Of a stretch of 64,000 bases of DNA, positions 1 to 11,057 are shown in pieces; within the stretch, counting starts at the first letter, position 1; the number at the start of each line of letters is the position of its first letter. The translations under genes were made by a program, and so were the position numbers. The notes beneath the pieces are model-generated. The model ran no database searches and had not been told where the DNA came from. It saw only the letters and a list, made by a program, of their open reading frames with translations. The stretch covers positions 189,340,184 to 189,404,183 of the forward strand of contig CM066044.1 of assembly GCA_033557465.1 (NCBI GenBank), in the 5' to 3' direction. Source of the DNA: Ichthyophis bannanicus (Eukaryota > Chordata > Amphibia > Gymnophiona > Ichthyophiidae).

Positions 1-100
1 TTGGGCTATGCCATTTGAGAAAGGGACTGGGGGAGCTCCAGGCTGGGAGGGCTCCCTCAGGAATACTGGTTCTTATGTTGTCAAAGTGCCCTATCTTAGC

Positions 101-3100
101 TATGTCACCCTGAGGATCATTTCTTGGAATGTTTGTGGTTTGGGATGCCCAATTAAGAGGTCTAAAGTGTTGCAGGCCTTGGCCAGGCAGAAAGTTGATA
201 TAGCTATGCTCCAAGAGACCCACCAGACAGCCGAAGAGCATAGTAAACTTGGTAGGGAGTGGGTAGGACGGGTGTGTGTGGGTCACCGGCTAAAGGGAAG
301 AAGGGTGGAGTTGCTATTTTGATTCATAAGCGTATACGCTTTGACATAGATCGGGAAGTTATCGATTCCTCTGGGAGATTTTTGTTTCTGTATGGTGTTT
401 TAGAAGGGAAGCCGGTGATTCTTGGGAACATATATACCCCTAATGTTCTAGATCTTGATCTGTATACCCGTTTGGCCTCCAAAATTGAGCTTTTGCCGGA
501 AGCTCCGGTAATCTTGGGTGGTGACTTTAATAGAGTGATGGACGTGGAAATGGATACCTCTAGGAGCTGGGGATCTCGGGAGAGACAGCAGTCCACTCGG
601 GCGTTGCTTCACCTGCGTACAAGACTGGGGTTGGTAGACCCATGGAGGTTATTACATCCATCCGAGAAAGATTTTACACACCAATCTCGAGCTCATGGCT
701 CGTCTGCGCGAATTGATTACTTGTTGCTTACGGGAGGGCTGCTCGCTGCAGTGCGAGATGTGCAGATTGGACCGGGGGAGATCTCGAATCATGCGTTAAT
801 CTGGCTGGAGCTTCATTGGGGGGAGGCAATCCCTAAAACACGCATTTGGCGTTTTCCTATGGAACTTTATACAGACACTTTATACAGGCGCTGGCAGGAG
901 TTCGAATTGGATCATATGAGCCATCAGGACGATCCTGAATTAGTATGGGAGACTGCTAAGGTGGTCTTACGCGGTGATATTATAGGCTTCCAGGCTAGAA
1001 AGCGGAGACTGATGTCTGAGCGTATTATTCGCCTTGAAAAGGAAGTCACGAAATTGAGACGGCTCTATGCACGTAACCCAAATGCAGGTCTTAAGAGACA
1101 GTTGTGGGAGACTCAGACAGTATTGAACGAGGTCTTGCATCAATGGGCAAAAAAATCTATCTTATATTACCGCTACAAGCTATATAGCCAGGGGGATAAA
1201 CCCGGGAAATTGTTGGCTCGGTGCCTGCGTGGTCCTCGGGGGTCACGGTTAGTACCAGCGTTAAGGGACGACCGGGGAGAGCTTTATAGGAATAGCCCAC
1301 AGATTGCTAAGGTATTCTGGTCCTTTTTCCAGAACCTCTATACGGCGGAGACGGGCTCCCCTATGCAGATGAGGGATTATTTTGCTGACTTGGATCTCCC
1401 TCAACTAACGGAGGCGCAGAGAGTGCAGCTGGACCAACCGATTACAGTGCAGGAGGTGCAGACCGTTATCTCGAAGGCGAGCTGTTATAAATCTCCTGGG
1501 CCTGATGGGATGGGTGCGGAATTTTATAAGATTTTGAGTGATCTGGTGTCTCCGACCCTCCTGGCGGTGCATACTAGGAGAGTCGAACAGGGTTTTTTTC
1601 GTTGTGGCAGTAACCAAGCCCATATTATACTTATTCCGAAGCCTGGGAAAGATCCGCTTCGAGCAGTTTCCTATTGCCCTATCTCGCTCCTCAATTTTGA
1701 CCTTAAATTGCTGGCGAAGATTTTGGCGGAGCATTTGGCAGTCGTCCTTGGCCAGTTTGTCCATGATTCACAGGTAGGCTTTGTGAAATGTAGATATGCA
1801 GTGCGTAACTTACGGAAAATCGTGGCGTCGTTAGAATTGGTGCAACGGAGCGGTCAGGAGTCTCTACTAATAAGCTTTGACGCTGAAAAAGCTTTTGACA
1901 GGGTCAGGTGGCAATATCTACACTATCTGCTCCCACGCTACGGCCTTGGTGATTCCTTTTGTAAAATGGTGAGATGCTTATATGCAGATCCAACAGCGGC
2001 GATTTCGTGTAATGGGATGCTCTCTGAGGCTTTTCCTCTTCGTCGAGGGACTAGGCAGGGATGCCCCCTTTCTCCTCTCCTTTTTGTCCTGTCTTTGGAT
2101 CCTCTTATACGAAGAGTGGAAAGGGCCCGTGCGATACGGGGAATTAATATGGGTCGGCAGGTGTTTAAAATTTCCGCCTTTGCGGATGATCTTCTGGTAC
2201 ATCTGTTATCCCCCCAAGAATCTTTGCCGGCGTTGTTGCAGGAATTTAAGGCCTTTGGGCAGTTTGCAGGCTTTTGTATAAATAGAGATAAATCGGAGAC
2301 CTTGGATATCTCGGGTCATTTGAGGACTGCGTGGCAGGGTGCTTTCCCCCTCAGATGGGCCGAAGATCAATTCGTGTATTTGGGGATTATTTTAACGTCT
2401 AAGCCAGCGCAACTCTATAGGGCCAATTTGAATCAGGTGATGACTAAACTACGCGCCCAGTTGCAGGCGTGGGGTCCTCTCCCGCTGTCTTTATCAGGGA
2501 GAATAGCTGCGGTTAAGATGGTAGTTCTTCCTCGGATACTTTATTGGCTACAAACTCTCCCGGTTTGGGTTTTACGCCGCGATCTTCTTCGGCTTGAAGG
2601 GACGATTAAAGTATTTTTATGGAAGGGGGCGAGGGCACGTATCCCTTATAGGAGATTGATGGGAGGATGGAGACAGGGGGGTTGGGGCTTCCGGATCTGG
2701 GGGCATATGCCTTGGCCTGCCAGGCTCGGCACCTGGGGGACTGGCTGGGTGGCACTGAGGTTTTCACCCCTAGGACCTTGGAGGAGGCTTGTGTCGCCCC
2801 GTATTCCTTATTAGCCCTTTTGCACCAGGAGAACCGTTTACTTCCTACTCATATTACTGAAAGTGTGCTCCTGGGCTCAGTACGGCGAACTTGGCGGCAG
2901 CTAAATATGTATTGGAAGAGAAGTTGGCGAGCTTCGAGTTGGCTGCCGCTCCAGGGCAATGTAAGTTTTACCCCAGGAACGGATACAGCGATGTTGCGAG
3001 ACTGGGCAGCGAAAGGAATCCGTAATATCGGGCATGTAGTGGAACCCTCTGGCAAATGTAAGCCCTTCTCATCGCTTAGGGTGGGATATGATTTAGACCC

Positions 3101-3919
3101 GATCCATCTTTTTTCCTACCTGCAGCTCTCTCATTATGTGTCTTCATTACCTGCTGCGGAGCTTCATGCAGACCGCTCGGCACAGATTCTAGAATTTTTT
3201 GACTTGGGGGGGGGGAAACCCTACTGTCAATAAGATTGTTGAGGGCTAGGTTAGATAGGTATATACCTCCCCCGGATTACCGGAATGTAGAGGTAGCATG
3301 GGCTACGGAGATGGGGCAAGTGATTCCCCCGGGTACTGTTTTCAAGGGCCTTCGACAGATGGCCATTCTTGCCGAGGGAGTGCTTTGGAGAGAAATACAT
3401 TTTAAATCTCTGACTCGGGTATACTTTTCGTCACGGCGGGCCTTTCGTAGCCATATGACGGTAGATGGCAGCTGCCCGAGGTGCTCCGACCCAATAGCGA
3501 CCTTACTGCATATGTGGTGGGGTTGCCGACTTCTCCGTCCATACTGGGCGAGAATCTCCGCCTATATGCAGGGTTTGTTGGGACAGCGGGTGGGTTGGGA
3601 TGTCTTGTTTGTCACATTGGATTGCTTAGGACTTACCCACCCCAAAGGCAAATGGGAGCGGTTGCTGGTGCGTAAGGCCTGCTTGGTGGCTAAAGGGCCT
3701 ATACTTCGTCGATGGCGGGAACGATGTCCGCCTACCTTTTGGGAATGGCGGAATAGTTTCCACCAATTGATGCTTGCGGAGTGTAGGAGTGCCCGGGGTA
3801 ATCCTCGCAGGTGGCCAACCTTTCAGATACTTTGGGATCCATACATCCAAAATTTGAGCCCTCGTAGCCGTAATGAAGTTTTACAATGGGCAATAACCGA
3901 GAATATTGTAGACCCCTGA
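101..3919 (+). pseudogene. L1 ORF2 (AP endonuclease and reverse transcriptase), frameshifted
   Basis: ORF2 supplies target nicking and reverse transcription. It begins near 101 with the typical IISWNV endonuclease start. LQETH is at 209-223 and GDFN at 520-531. The final SDH motif reads SNH at 784-792, so the catalytic Asp appears as Asn. The reverse transcriptase shows GTRQGCPLSPLLF near 2044-2085 and FADD at 2179-2190. A CPRC...H...C motif typical of L1 C-termini begins at 3473. The reading frame changes near 265-285, near 2676-2681 (run of six G) and near 3206-3215 (run of ten G), giving four pieces. Total length is close to the usual 1,250 residues, so the element is nearly full length but inactive as read. 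Confidence 0.88.
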
Positions 3920-4003
3920 GGTGATTTGGTGGTTGATTCAGTGGTAGGCCTAGTTGCATACACCTTGATGGAGCGCAATGTGTTAGGCGATGACTATGAT
4001 CAC

Positions 4004-4041
4004 GGGGAGGGAGGGGGGAAGGGGGGGAAGAGGGGGGGGAT
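4004..4041 (+). other. G-rich polypurine tract in L1 3' UTR
   Basis: Between the ORF2 stop (3919) and the poly(A) tail, the plus strand carries several runs of three to eight G separated by one or two A. Purine tracts able to form G-quadruplexes are a known feature of L1 3' UTRs. Folding here is inferred only from the G runs. Confidence 0.6.
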
Positions 4042-4190
4042 ATTGATGTCTCATTTAACCAACAAAAACACCTGTAAACTTCTCTTGCCCTCCGCTGTGG
4101 GGATCAGAGTTCCCCCCCACTCGGGGCTTACTTATTGCTTGATGTTCTTGTTTATTGCTGGTGTATAAATAAACATTTGAAAAAAAAAAA

Positions 4191-5303
4191 GCCTTTGACA
4201 CCGTTCCGCACAGGCGACTTATAAACAAACTGAGCACCCTAGTGATGGACTTTAAAGTTACTGCTTGGGTTAGAAATTTGAGTGGGAGGTGACAAAGGGT
4301 ACAGGTAAATGGAGCTCACTCTGAGGGGAAGGATGTTACAAGTTGTGTGCCGCAGTGATCTGTCTTTGCTACGATTCTTTTTAACATCTTTGTGGAAGGG
4401 CTGTCGGGTAGGTTTGCCTCTTTGCGGATGATACCAAAATCTGCAATAGAGTAGACACCCAGGAAGGAGTAGATAGCATGGGAAGGGATCTAGCTAAGCT
4501 TAAAGAATGGTCAAGAATTTGGCAGCTGAGATTTAATGCAAAAAAATGCAGTCATGCATTTGGGCTGCAAGAATCCAAGGGAGCAGTACAGTGTAGGGGA
4601 TGAAGTACTTCTGTCCTCAAAAGAAATGTAGGACCTGGGTGTGATTGCTTCTGATGATCTTAGAGTGGCTAAACAGGCAGAAAAGATGACTATGAAAGCT
4701 AGAAGGATGCTTGGATGCATAGGGAGAGGAATGGCCAGCAGAAAAAAGGAAGTGACTGTGTCTTTGTTTAAGTCTTTGGTGCGACCTCATTTGGAGTATT
4801 GTGTGCAGTTCTGGAGACCGCACCTTCAAAAAGATATAAACAGGATGGAGTTAGTGCAGAGGGTAGCTACTAAAATGGTTAGTGGTCTTCATTATAAAGC
4901 ATATGAGGGCAGACTTAAAAATCTTAATATGTATACGTTAGAAGAAAGGTGGGATAGAGGAGATATGATAGAGATGTTTAAATAGCTCTGTGGCATAAAT
5001 GCACAGGAGGAGAGCCTCTTTGATTGAAAGCAAACTCTGCTATGAGGGGACATAAGATGAGAGTGAAAGGGGATAGAGTCATGGGTAATATGCAGAAATA
5101 TTTCTTTATGGAAAGCGTGGTAGATGCGTGAAATAGTCTCCCAGTGGAGGTAGTAGAGACAAGAAAAGTATCTGAATTCAAGAAAGCATGGGACAAACAC
5201 AGAGGATCTATAAAGGAAAAAAGGGGAGTTGTAGCTGATATGGAAGGGCAGACTAGAGAGGCCACATGGTCTTTTTCTGCCATCATGTTTCTATGTTTCT
5301 ATG
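4191..5303 (+). mobile_element. CR1 LINE 3' half, degenerate
   Basis: Sense-strand translation in shifting frames gives CR1 reverse transcriptase landmarks: AFDTVPHR at 4191, [12 protein letters not shown] near 4790-4825, then RGDMIEMFK before a stop at 4983. The 3' end at about 5285-5303 has the 8-bp repeat type TTTCTATG that marks CR1 3' termini. The part upstream of the AFDTVP motif is absent in this window because the L1 poly(A) abuts it. The many stops and shifts show an old copy. A shorter relative of the 3' end lies at 40552-40812. Confidence 0.85.
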
Positions 5304-5307
5304 ACAG

Positions 5308-5357
5308 GTGTTTAAAAAAGAAGATTACAAAAAAGGGAAATAAACAAAGCATACTAT
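5308..5357 (+). repeat. Left copy of a ~50-bp direct repeat flanking the L2
   Basis: This A-rich stretch ends in CAAAGCATACTAT and matches 9355-9402 in the same orientation with about eight differences. The two copies bracket the antisense L2 and about 300 bp of A-rich sequence beyond its 5' end. It could be a very long, diverged target duplication or an older duplication. Confidence 0.6.
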
Positions 5358-5552
5358 AAGCACATACTTTATTTATTTATTATTTTATTTTATTTAGCTG
5401 TATTTATATACCGCCTTTCACCGGGTCAAAGCGGTGTTACATGGGGGTGGGGGAATTAACTACAAGGGTGGGGCCATCACCGGGGAGGCAACACTGATGA
5501 TTTTGACATAGGAAGGACTTTGGACACAGGACAAACGTTGGACATAGACAGG

Positions 5553-8500
5553 TTAGGGTAGCTTTGGGTTAGAAGTGCATTGTGGATGAGATCGGGGGTT
5601 TGTGGGTTTTACGGTGGGTCTCGAGTTGAAGTATTCTTGAAAGAGGATGGTTTTTAGCTGTTTTCTGAAAGTTAGAAGGTCGGTATTGCATCTGAGATAG
5701 CTTGGTAGAGAGTTCCATAAGGACGGAGCATAAAGTTTGAAAGCTCGATTGCAGGTCCGTTGTGAGCATTTGGTTCTTTTGTGAGGGATGGTGAGGAAAA
5801 TGCTGGAGGTTTGTCTAGTAGATCTGCCGTGGGCTGGACGAGCCAGTAGGGTGCGAAGCTGGGTGTCTTGTGTTTGATGGATAGCTTTGTGGGTGAGTAA
5901 GATGGCTTTGTATTTTGTCCGTGCTTCGAGGGGGAGAATGTGTAGTTCTTTCAGAATTGGGGTGATATGGTCGGTTTTCTTTGCACTCTGAATGATTCTT
6001 GCGGTGGTGTTTAATGCAGTTCTGAGGGGGTTGGTGTGGGTGGCTGGAAGGCCATGGTAGATTATGTTGCAGTAGTCCAGATGTGGGAGTGTCATGGCTT
6101 GCATCACTGTTCGGAAGTCTTGATGTTCCAGGAGGGGTCTGAGACGTTGCACTGTTCGTGCTTTATGAAATATAGTTGGAGGTTTTAGTGATCTGTTGCT
6201 TTAAGGTGAGGGCTTGGTCGATGATAATGCACAGGTATCTAATCTGTGGTTGAATTCGGATGCTTGTAGTTCCAATGATGAGGTGTGTGGGTGGTGTAAA
6301 GTCAGGGTCCCTTGTCACTATGAGGGCTTCGGTTTTCTTTATGTTGATGGATAGGTTGTTTGTCTGTAACCAGTTGGAGACTGCAGTGAAGCATGCTGAT
6401 AGGTGGTTGTTTGTAGGGTTTGTGGTTGTAATGGGAGCGTAGAGCATGATATCATCAGCATAGATGTGGAAGCTGACGTTGTGGGTGCGTATGACGGTGC
6501 AGAGTGGCTGGAGGTAAATATTGAAGAGCATGGCTGATAGTGTGGATCCTTGGGGTACTCCCTGGTGTTGTTGGAATGGGGAGGAAGTTGAGGTGCTGGT
6601 GCGAATGAGTTGTTGTCTGTTTGTCAGGTAGGATTGGAACCACTTCAACACGGTGTCTTTGATCCCAATAGTCTGTAGTCGGTGTATGAGGATGTTGTGG
6701 GAGATGGTGTCAAAGACTGCAGATATATCGAGGAAGATCATGGCGTATCCAGATTGTCTCCCTTGTGTTCCTGTGAGGAGGGTGTTCATCAGCGTGGTCA
6801 TAAGGGTCTCGACTCCATGTAGCGGGCGGAAGCCATGTTGTTGAGGGTCCAGTATGTTGTTAACATCCAGGTGTTCCTGAAGCTGCTGCTGCTGGACGAT
6901 CTTCTCGATTATTTTGGCTGTGAAAGGTAGACTTGCTATGGGTCTGTAGGATGCGGGGTCAAGAGGATCCAGGTTTTGCTTTTTCAAGGAAGGTCGGATG
7001 ATCATGGTTTTAAGTGCGTCTGGCATGTGTCCTCTGGAGAAGGATTCCTTGACGATACGGGTTAGTGGTGTGCTCAGTTCGTTTTTCGATTTCTTTATCC
7101 AGTCAGTGGGGCATGGGTCCAGCGGTGAGGTGGTGGTGTGGAGGCAGGAGATAGTGACTGAGATCTCTTCTGTTGATGTTTCTTTGAAGGTAATCCAGTC
7201 ACTGTGCAGTTTGGGGTGAAGGTTCTCCTTAGTTGGCTGTGCGGTTAGGTGTGGGTTTTGTGGTGGTTGTAGCTGTTTATATTGACGGGCCAGTAGTTCT
7301 GGTGGGATCTGTGGTAATTGGTCAGAGCTGTGTGGTGCTTTTGTCAGCTTTTTGATTATTTGAAAGAGCTCTCGAGGTTTGTTTATGGAGGTATTGATGA
7401 TTTTCATGTGGTAGATTTTCTTGGCTTTGTCAGTCTCATAGTGATACGCGTTGAGTTCGTAAAGGTATTTTATTTTGTCATTTTCGTTGTTGGTTTTCCT
7501 CCATTTTCTCTCAGTTTTCCTGAGTTTTGTTTTTAGCTTTCGGAGACTGGGAGTATACCATCTGGCTCTTTTGGAAGGGGGTCTGGTGCTGGTTATGTTT
7601 GTTGAGGCTTCAGACGCCGTGGAGATCATAGTATTCCAGTTGTCTATGAGGTCATTGATGTCATTGGAGTTCGTTTGTAGTTTGGGTAGAATTTGTTCTA
7701 AGAAGTCCTTTTTGTTGAATGGTTTAAATCGTCTTATGTGGTGTCTATCCTCCTTATTGTTTTTATGTTGGTATGTGTAGGATAAGGTGATGAGGTGGTG
7801 GTCAGACCAAGGTACTGGTGAGATCTGTAGGTTCTTTGCTGAGGCGGTGGTGGTGGAGTTGAGAAAGATGAGGTCAAGTGTGTTGCCTTTTTCATGGGTG
7901 GGTTCTTGTATGATCTGTGACAGGTCCATTGCAGTCATAGCGGTGTGGAAGGTTGCTGTATGTTCTTCTTGAAGCGATGGGAGGTTGAAGTCTCCTAGGA
8001 TGATTTGTTCTTTAGTCGAGCTGGAGCTTTCAGATATGTGTTGTAGTAATCTTGGTAGGTCAGTGGTTGCAGTGGGTGCACGGTAGATTAGACATATTGA
8101 GAGGTGTTTGTTGGTGAGGGTGAGGAGATCAGCTTCGGTGGTGGTTTCCGAGGAATGGGTCCTGAGGTGAAGGTCGGTTATTGCTATGATGGCGACACCT
8201 CCTCCTTTGGCGTGCTCCCGGGAGCAGTGATGGAGGGTGTATCCTTCTGGGGCTAATTGGTTCATTAGTACTGTGTCGGAGTTGGTCAGCCAGGTTTCTG
8301 TTATGCATAGGATGTCTATGTGCTTAGTTGTGATTAAGTCACGGAGCATGTGGTATTTGTTTCTAACAGAGCATGCATTGATTAAGGAGATGGTGATGTG
8401 GAGATGTGGTGGGGGGTTGGTGGTGTGGGTGGATGTGTGCTGAGCCTGTGGGTGAGTGTGATTCGGTTTGTGTGCGAGTGTGGGTTGAGTGGATTGAATG

Positions 8501-8676
8501 GGCCAGGGTGGGTTGTTGAGTGCATTGGGGGGGGGGGAGGGTAGAGGGTTAAGAGGGGGGTGAGAAGGTAGATGGGGGCTAGGAAAGGTGGCATAATCAG
8601 TGAGGGTACCTGGTGTTTGGGGCCAGGCTGGGCTGTGGTGTTGTTTGAGCGGAGCGGTGAGGTCGTTGGTAGCCAT
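5553..8676 (-). pseudogene. L2 ORF2 (endonuclease and reverse transcriptase), one frameshift
   Basis: Read on the minus strand from ATG at 8674-8676, the first 837 codons cover a Pro/Thr-rich leader, an AP endonuclease (NACSVRNK, CITETWL, GDFNLP, and SDHH at 7795-7806) and the reverse transcriptase (YRPIASLPF, HGFRP, GVPQGSTLS, YADD at 6451-6462). A stop at 6163 is followed in another frame by 199 codons with the L2 C-terminus, including LWNSLPSYLR and FRKQLKTILF. One indel near 6165-6190 would explain the change, as motifs on both sides match the second L2 at 40986. All catalytic motifs I can see are intact. The protein would nick target DNA and copy its own mRNA, and short derivatives could use it in trans. 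Confidence 0.86.
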
Positions 8677-8808
8677 TGCTGTGTCTTCGGTGCTGTAGTG
8701 AATCGCTGCTGTTGTGGGATGCCGCTGTGGTGGATTTCCTGTTGTTTGTTTCGCTGTTTTTGCTCCGGTGTTGCTGCTAGATTAGCGGAGATGTTTGCGC
8801 CTCAGTGC

Positions 8809-9040
8809 CGCGCCTAAGGGCCACGCCAAAGGGCCCTCTGGCGAGGCCCTCAGGCGCGGGCGTGCCCTGCAGGGACGCCGCTTTTGAGGCTGGCTGGAGC
8901 TGCCTGGTCGGGTCTCCCACTGCCCCGATTGGGCAGGAGTCTTGCTGGGGGTGGGCTAACTCAGCGCGGCTCCCTCGGAGCAGGGATGCCGCTTTTGAGG
9001 CTGGCTGGAGCTGCCTGATCGGGTCTCCCACTGCCCCGAT
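8809..9040 (-). promoter_or_regulatory. GC-rich tandem 5' modules of the L2, with a 50-bp palindrome
   Basis: This is the 5' UTR side of the L2. A 111-bp module starting GGGACGCCGC at 8872 recurs at 8983 as GGGATGCCGC, each copy ending in a CCCACTGCCCCGATT stretch. Next to them, 8809-8858 is a 50-bp near-palindrome centred on GGGCCC. Tandem GC-rich units at a LINE 5' end suggest an internal promoter. The promoter role is inference. A related palindrome and similar modules occur at 39590-39962. Confidence 0.55.
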
Positions 9041-9109
9041 TACATACCTAATGCTTCGGTCATTTGGGTACAAAGTAATAATGCCGCACATGCAATGGAA
9101 AGACTTAAA

Positions 9110-9134
9110 ATAAAAATAATAATAATAATAATAA
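9110..9134 (+). repeat. (AAT)n microsatellite
   Basis: A short run of AAT triplets lies in an A-rich stretch just beyond the L2 5' end. A second such run is at about 48009-48032. Confidence 0.8.
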
Positions 9135-9354
9135 ACATAAATACAGGGAACGATTCACACTGAAAACCAGAATTTGAATTAAAAACAAAATTTGTTTTGA
9201 AAACAAAACAGCTGGCAAACTTACATGCAACAGCGTAAAACACAGTCCAAAATAAAAAAAGAAGTGAGACTAAAACAAAGTTTATTCAGACAAATGGCAA
9301 TACCGACTGTGTGCCGACTAATAAGCTGAAGACAGCAATCATTCACTGCGACAT

Positions 9355-9402
9355 GTGTTTACAGAAAGGTTACAAAAGAGCGGAATAAGCAAAGCATACT
9401 AT
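9355..9402 (+). repeat. Right copy of the ~50-bp direct repeat flanking the L2
   Basis: This is the partner of 5308-5357, sharing the TTACAAAA core and the CAAAGCATACTAT end in the same orientation. Confidence 0.6.
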
Positions 9403-9474
9403 TGGGCCTAGTGTGGACCTCCATTCCTGCTGCTTTGTTGTTTCACCTCACCTTTTTTGGAGGTTCCTTCTCCT

Positions 9475-9533
9475 TTTTTTTGGTTCTTGGTTACCAAACC
9501 AGTGCTCTAACATTGGGCTACTCCTCTACACCA
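9475..9533 (-). mobile_element. SINE head fragment (tRNA-like A box)
   Basis: On the minus strand the sequence reads GAGGAGTAGCCCAATGTTAG, close to the tRNA-derived heads of the SINEs at 11348 and 35838. The region that should hold the B box is replaced by an A/G-rich stretch. I call it a decayed fragment. Confidence 0.4.
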
Positions 9534-10262
9534 TCAGATAGGTAAGTCAACTATTTAAAGACAAGTTGTTTGTCAATTCCCGAACTCCAGGATAAGTTTA
9601 ATTTGGATAACGTCCCTACTTTTCAGTATTTGCAGTTGAAAGGAATGTTAAACAATAACAAACTGAAAGGAATATTTGCCAGAAGTTTTTCCATCTTGAA
9701 TACCGGTATAACAAAGGCACAGGCAGTAACAGTTTAATCTTCAGCATCTATGAATGTCTCCTGCTTATATAGTCTGGTGAGAAAGGGATGATGTTTAGAA
9801 CTATTTCAAATAGGGAGCAGGAATAAATTTGCAAATAGCTAAAGGTTTCTCTATTCATGCACTATGCATGAAAATTAATTAATGCAAAATTATTTTTAGA
9901 TGTTACTATACACCTGAGAGGTTATATAGATCATAGCAAAGAGAACTAATAGATGTTAAAGTACCTTACACCTCACAGTTATATCATTTCAACTTGATGG
10001 CTCTGTCCTAAAATACAAATTTACTGGAGTGAGGTCAGTAAGTGGATTTTCTGCTTAAAAAATGCCTACATTCCAGAGCCCCACATACCCTAACATAGGA
10101 GGGAGGTTCATGATTATCATAGTATGTGCAAAATTAACCTATTTGGAGAAATTGCCCCTACTGGTATCGTTGAGTATGCCTGTTCATGGAACCTGTCCAT
10201 GGCTGAGAAAAGTTACTCATCTCTTGGTTGCTACAAAAAGCAAGGTAACAGGATTTGGAATT
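9534..10262. other. Unassigned AT-rich sequence
   Basis: I see no sustained ORF, element terminus or recognisable repeat here. Short ORFs such as 10062-10268 show no family resemblance. Confidence 0.5.
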
Positions 10263-10270
10263 GATTAAAG

Positions 10271-10408
10271 CAGGGGATTCTCAACTTAGTTCTGAATACG
10301 CATGCACTGCCTCCATCGTTTGCAAATATCTCTCAAGCATATTCATTCTGGTTTTCCTGAAAACCTGACTAGCTAGGAGTGCTACATGAACTAGGTTGAG
10401 AACCCCTG
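10271..10408. mobile_element. hAT MITE with perfect 8-bp target duplication
   Basis: The left end CAGGGGATTCTCAAC and the right end GTTGAGAACCCCTG are inverted repeats. The element is flanked by identical 8-bp direct repeats GATTAAAG at 10263-10270 and 10409-10416. An 8-bp duplication and CAG-type ends define hAT insertions. At 138 bp it has no coding capacity. The interior contains the GGTTTTCCTGAAAACCTGAC segment shared with copies at 24150 and 39052. Confidence 0.9.
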
Positions 10409-10416
10409 GATTAAAG

Positions 10417-11052
10417 TAATGTTTCTCAACCATGTAAAGCACTAGACACACCTACTTTTTCAAAAATATTATGTGGCACATGAACCTCCACAGAGTAGAT
10501 AGTGTGGTCATGAAGTAGAACGTGTGTGGCTAAGAGAAAGCTAGGAAACACTGACGGCCCATCAGCAGCTGGAAGGACTCCAAGAAGGAGGTGGTGCTTT
10601 ATAATGTGCATTCTGCAAAAGATAGGACCTGGCTATCCATGCCCTACATGTCTGTTCTTAATTCCTACACCCTGGGACTCATGCTGCGTCTAGGAAGAGA
10701 GAGGCATGTAGAACTATCCATGTGCTCAGAAAGAAGTTCCTGCACATTTAAGAATCACCACGGCATCCCTTGTTACTGCAAGATACTGAGAGCTGAGCTC
10801 AAGTGCTGGTCTTGACATGAATATCAAGCAGTAGTCACTTTTTCCACAGCACACCTGATCAAGACTGATGGCACACTAGGTTTAGGGAAAGGTTTGATCA
10901 TATTTAGATGACATAGTGAGAGCAAAATCAAAATTCCATGGGACAAAGGGAAGGACATATCACCTTACTCTGTTGGTTCTCTTCCTAGTGAGAAGGATTA
11001 GTATCATCTGTGTACCCCTGCAATACCTCATGGAATAGATAAGAGTAAAAGA
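10417..11052. other. Unassigned sequence
   Basis: No supported gene or complete element. The start (GTTTCTCAACC at 10423) looks like a hAT-type end, but I found no matching right end with a target duplication. Confidence 0.4.
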
Positions 11053-11057
11053 CACAG

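Larger units (their letters stand above)
1..4190 (+). mobile_element. L1 LINE (Tx1-like), 5' end outside the window
   Basis: This is a poly(A)-type LINE on the plus strand. The order is endonuclease, reverse transcriptase, C-terminal cysteine motif, a G-rich 3' UTR and a terminal run of ten A (about 4181-4190) just after an ATAAA-like signal near 4165. The layout and motifs match the vertebrate L1/Tx1 group rather than CR1 or L2, which end in short tandem repeats instead of poly(A). ORF1 would lie upstream of position 1. The A tail runs straight into CR1 coding sequence at 4191, so the L1 probably inserted into that CR1. The upstream CR1 half would be outside the window. Confidence 0.88.
5360..9045 (-). 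mobile_element. L2 LINE, nearly full length, antisense
   Basis: The element runs leftwards. Its 3' end at 5360-5450 has the L2-type ending, a GGCGGTATATAAAT-like motif followed by ATAAA-type repeats. Its 5' end at 8680-9045 is GC-rich and carries two tandem modules. One long ORF holds endonuclease and reverse transcriptase with a single evident frameshift, so this is one of the better preserved elements in the window. The length of about 3.7 kb fits a complete L2. It is flanked by a diverged direct repeat at 5308-5357 and 9355-9402. Confidence 0.87.

Noticed and set aside
10423..10890. Second hAT element next to 10271-10408
   Set aside because: The start looks like a hAT end, but no matching right end or 8-bp duplication was found.
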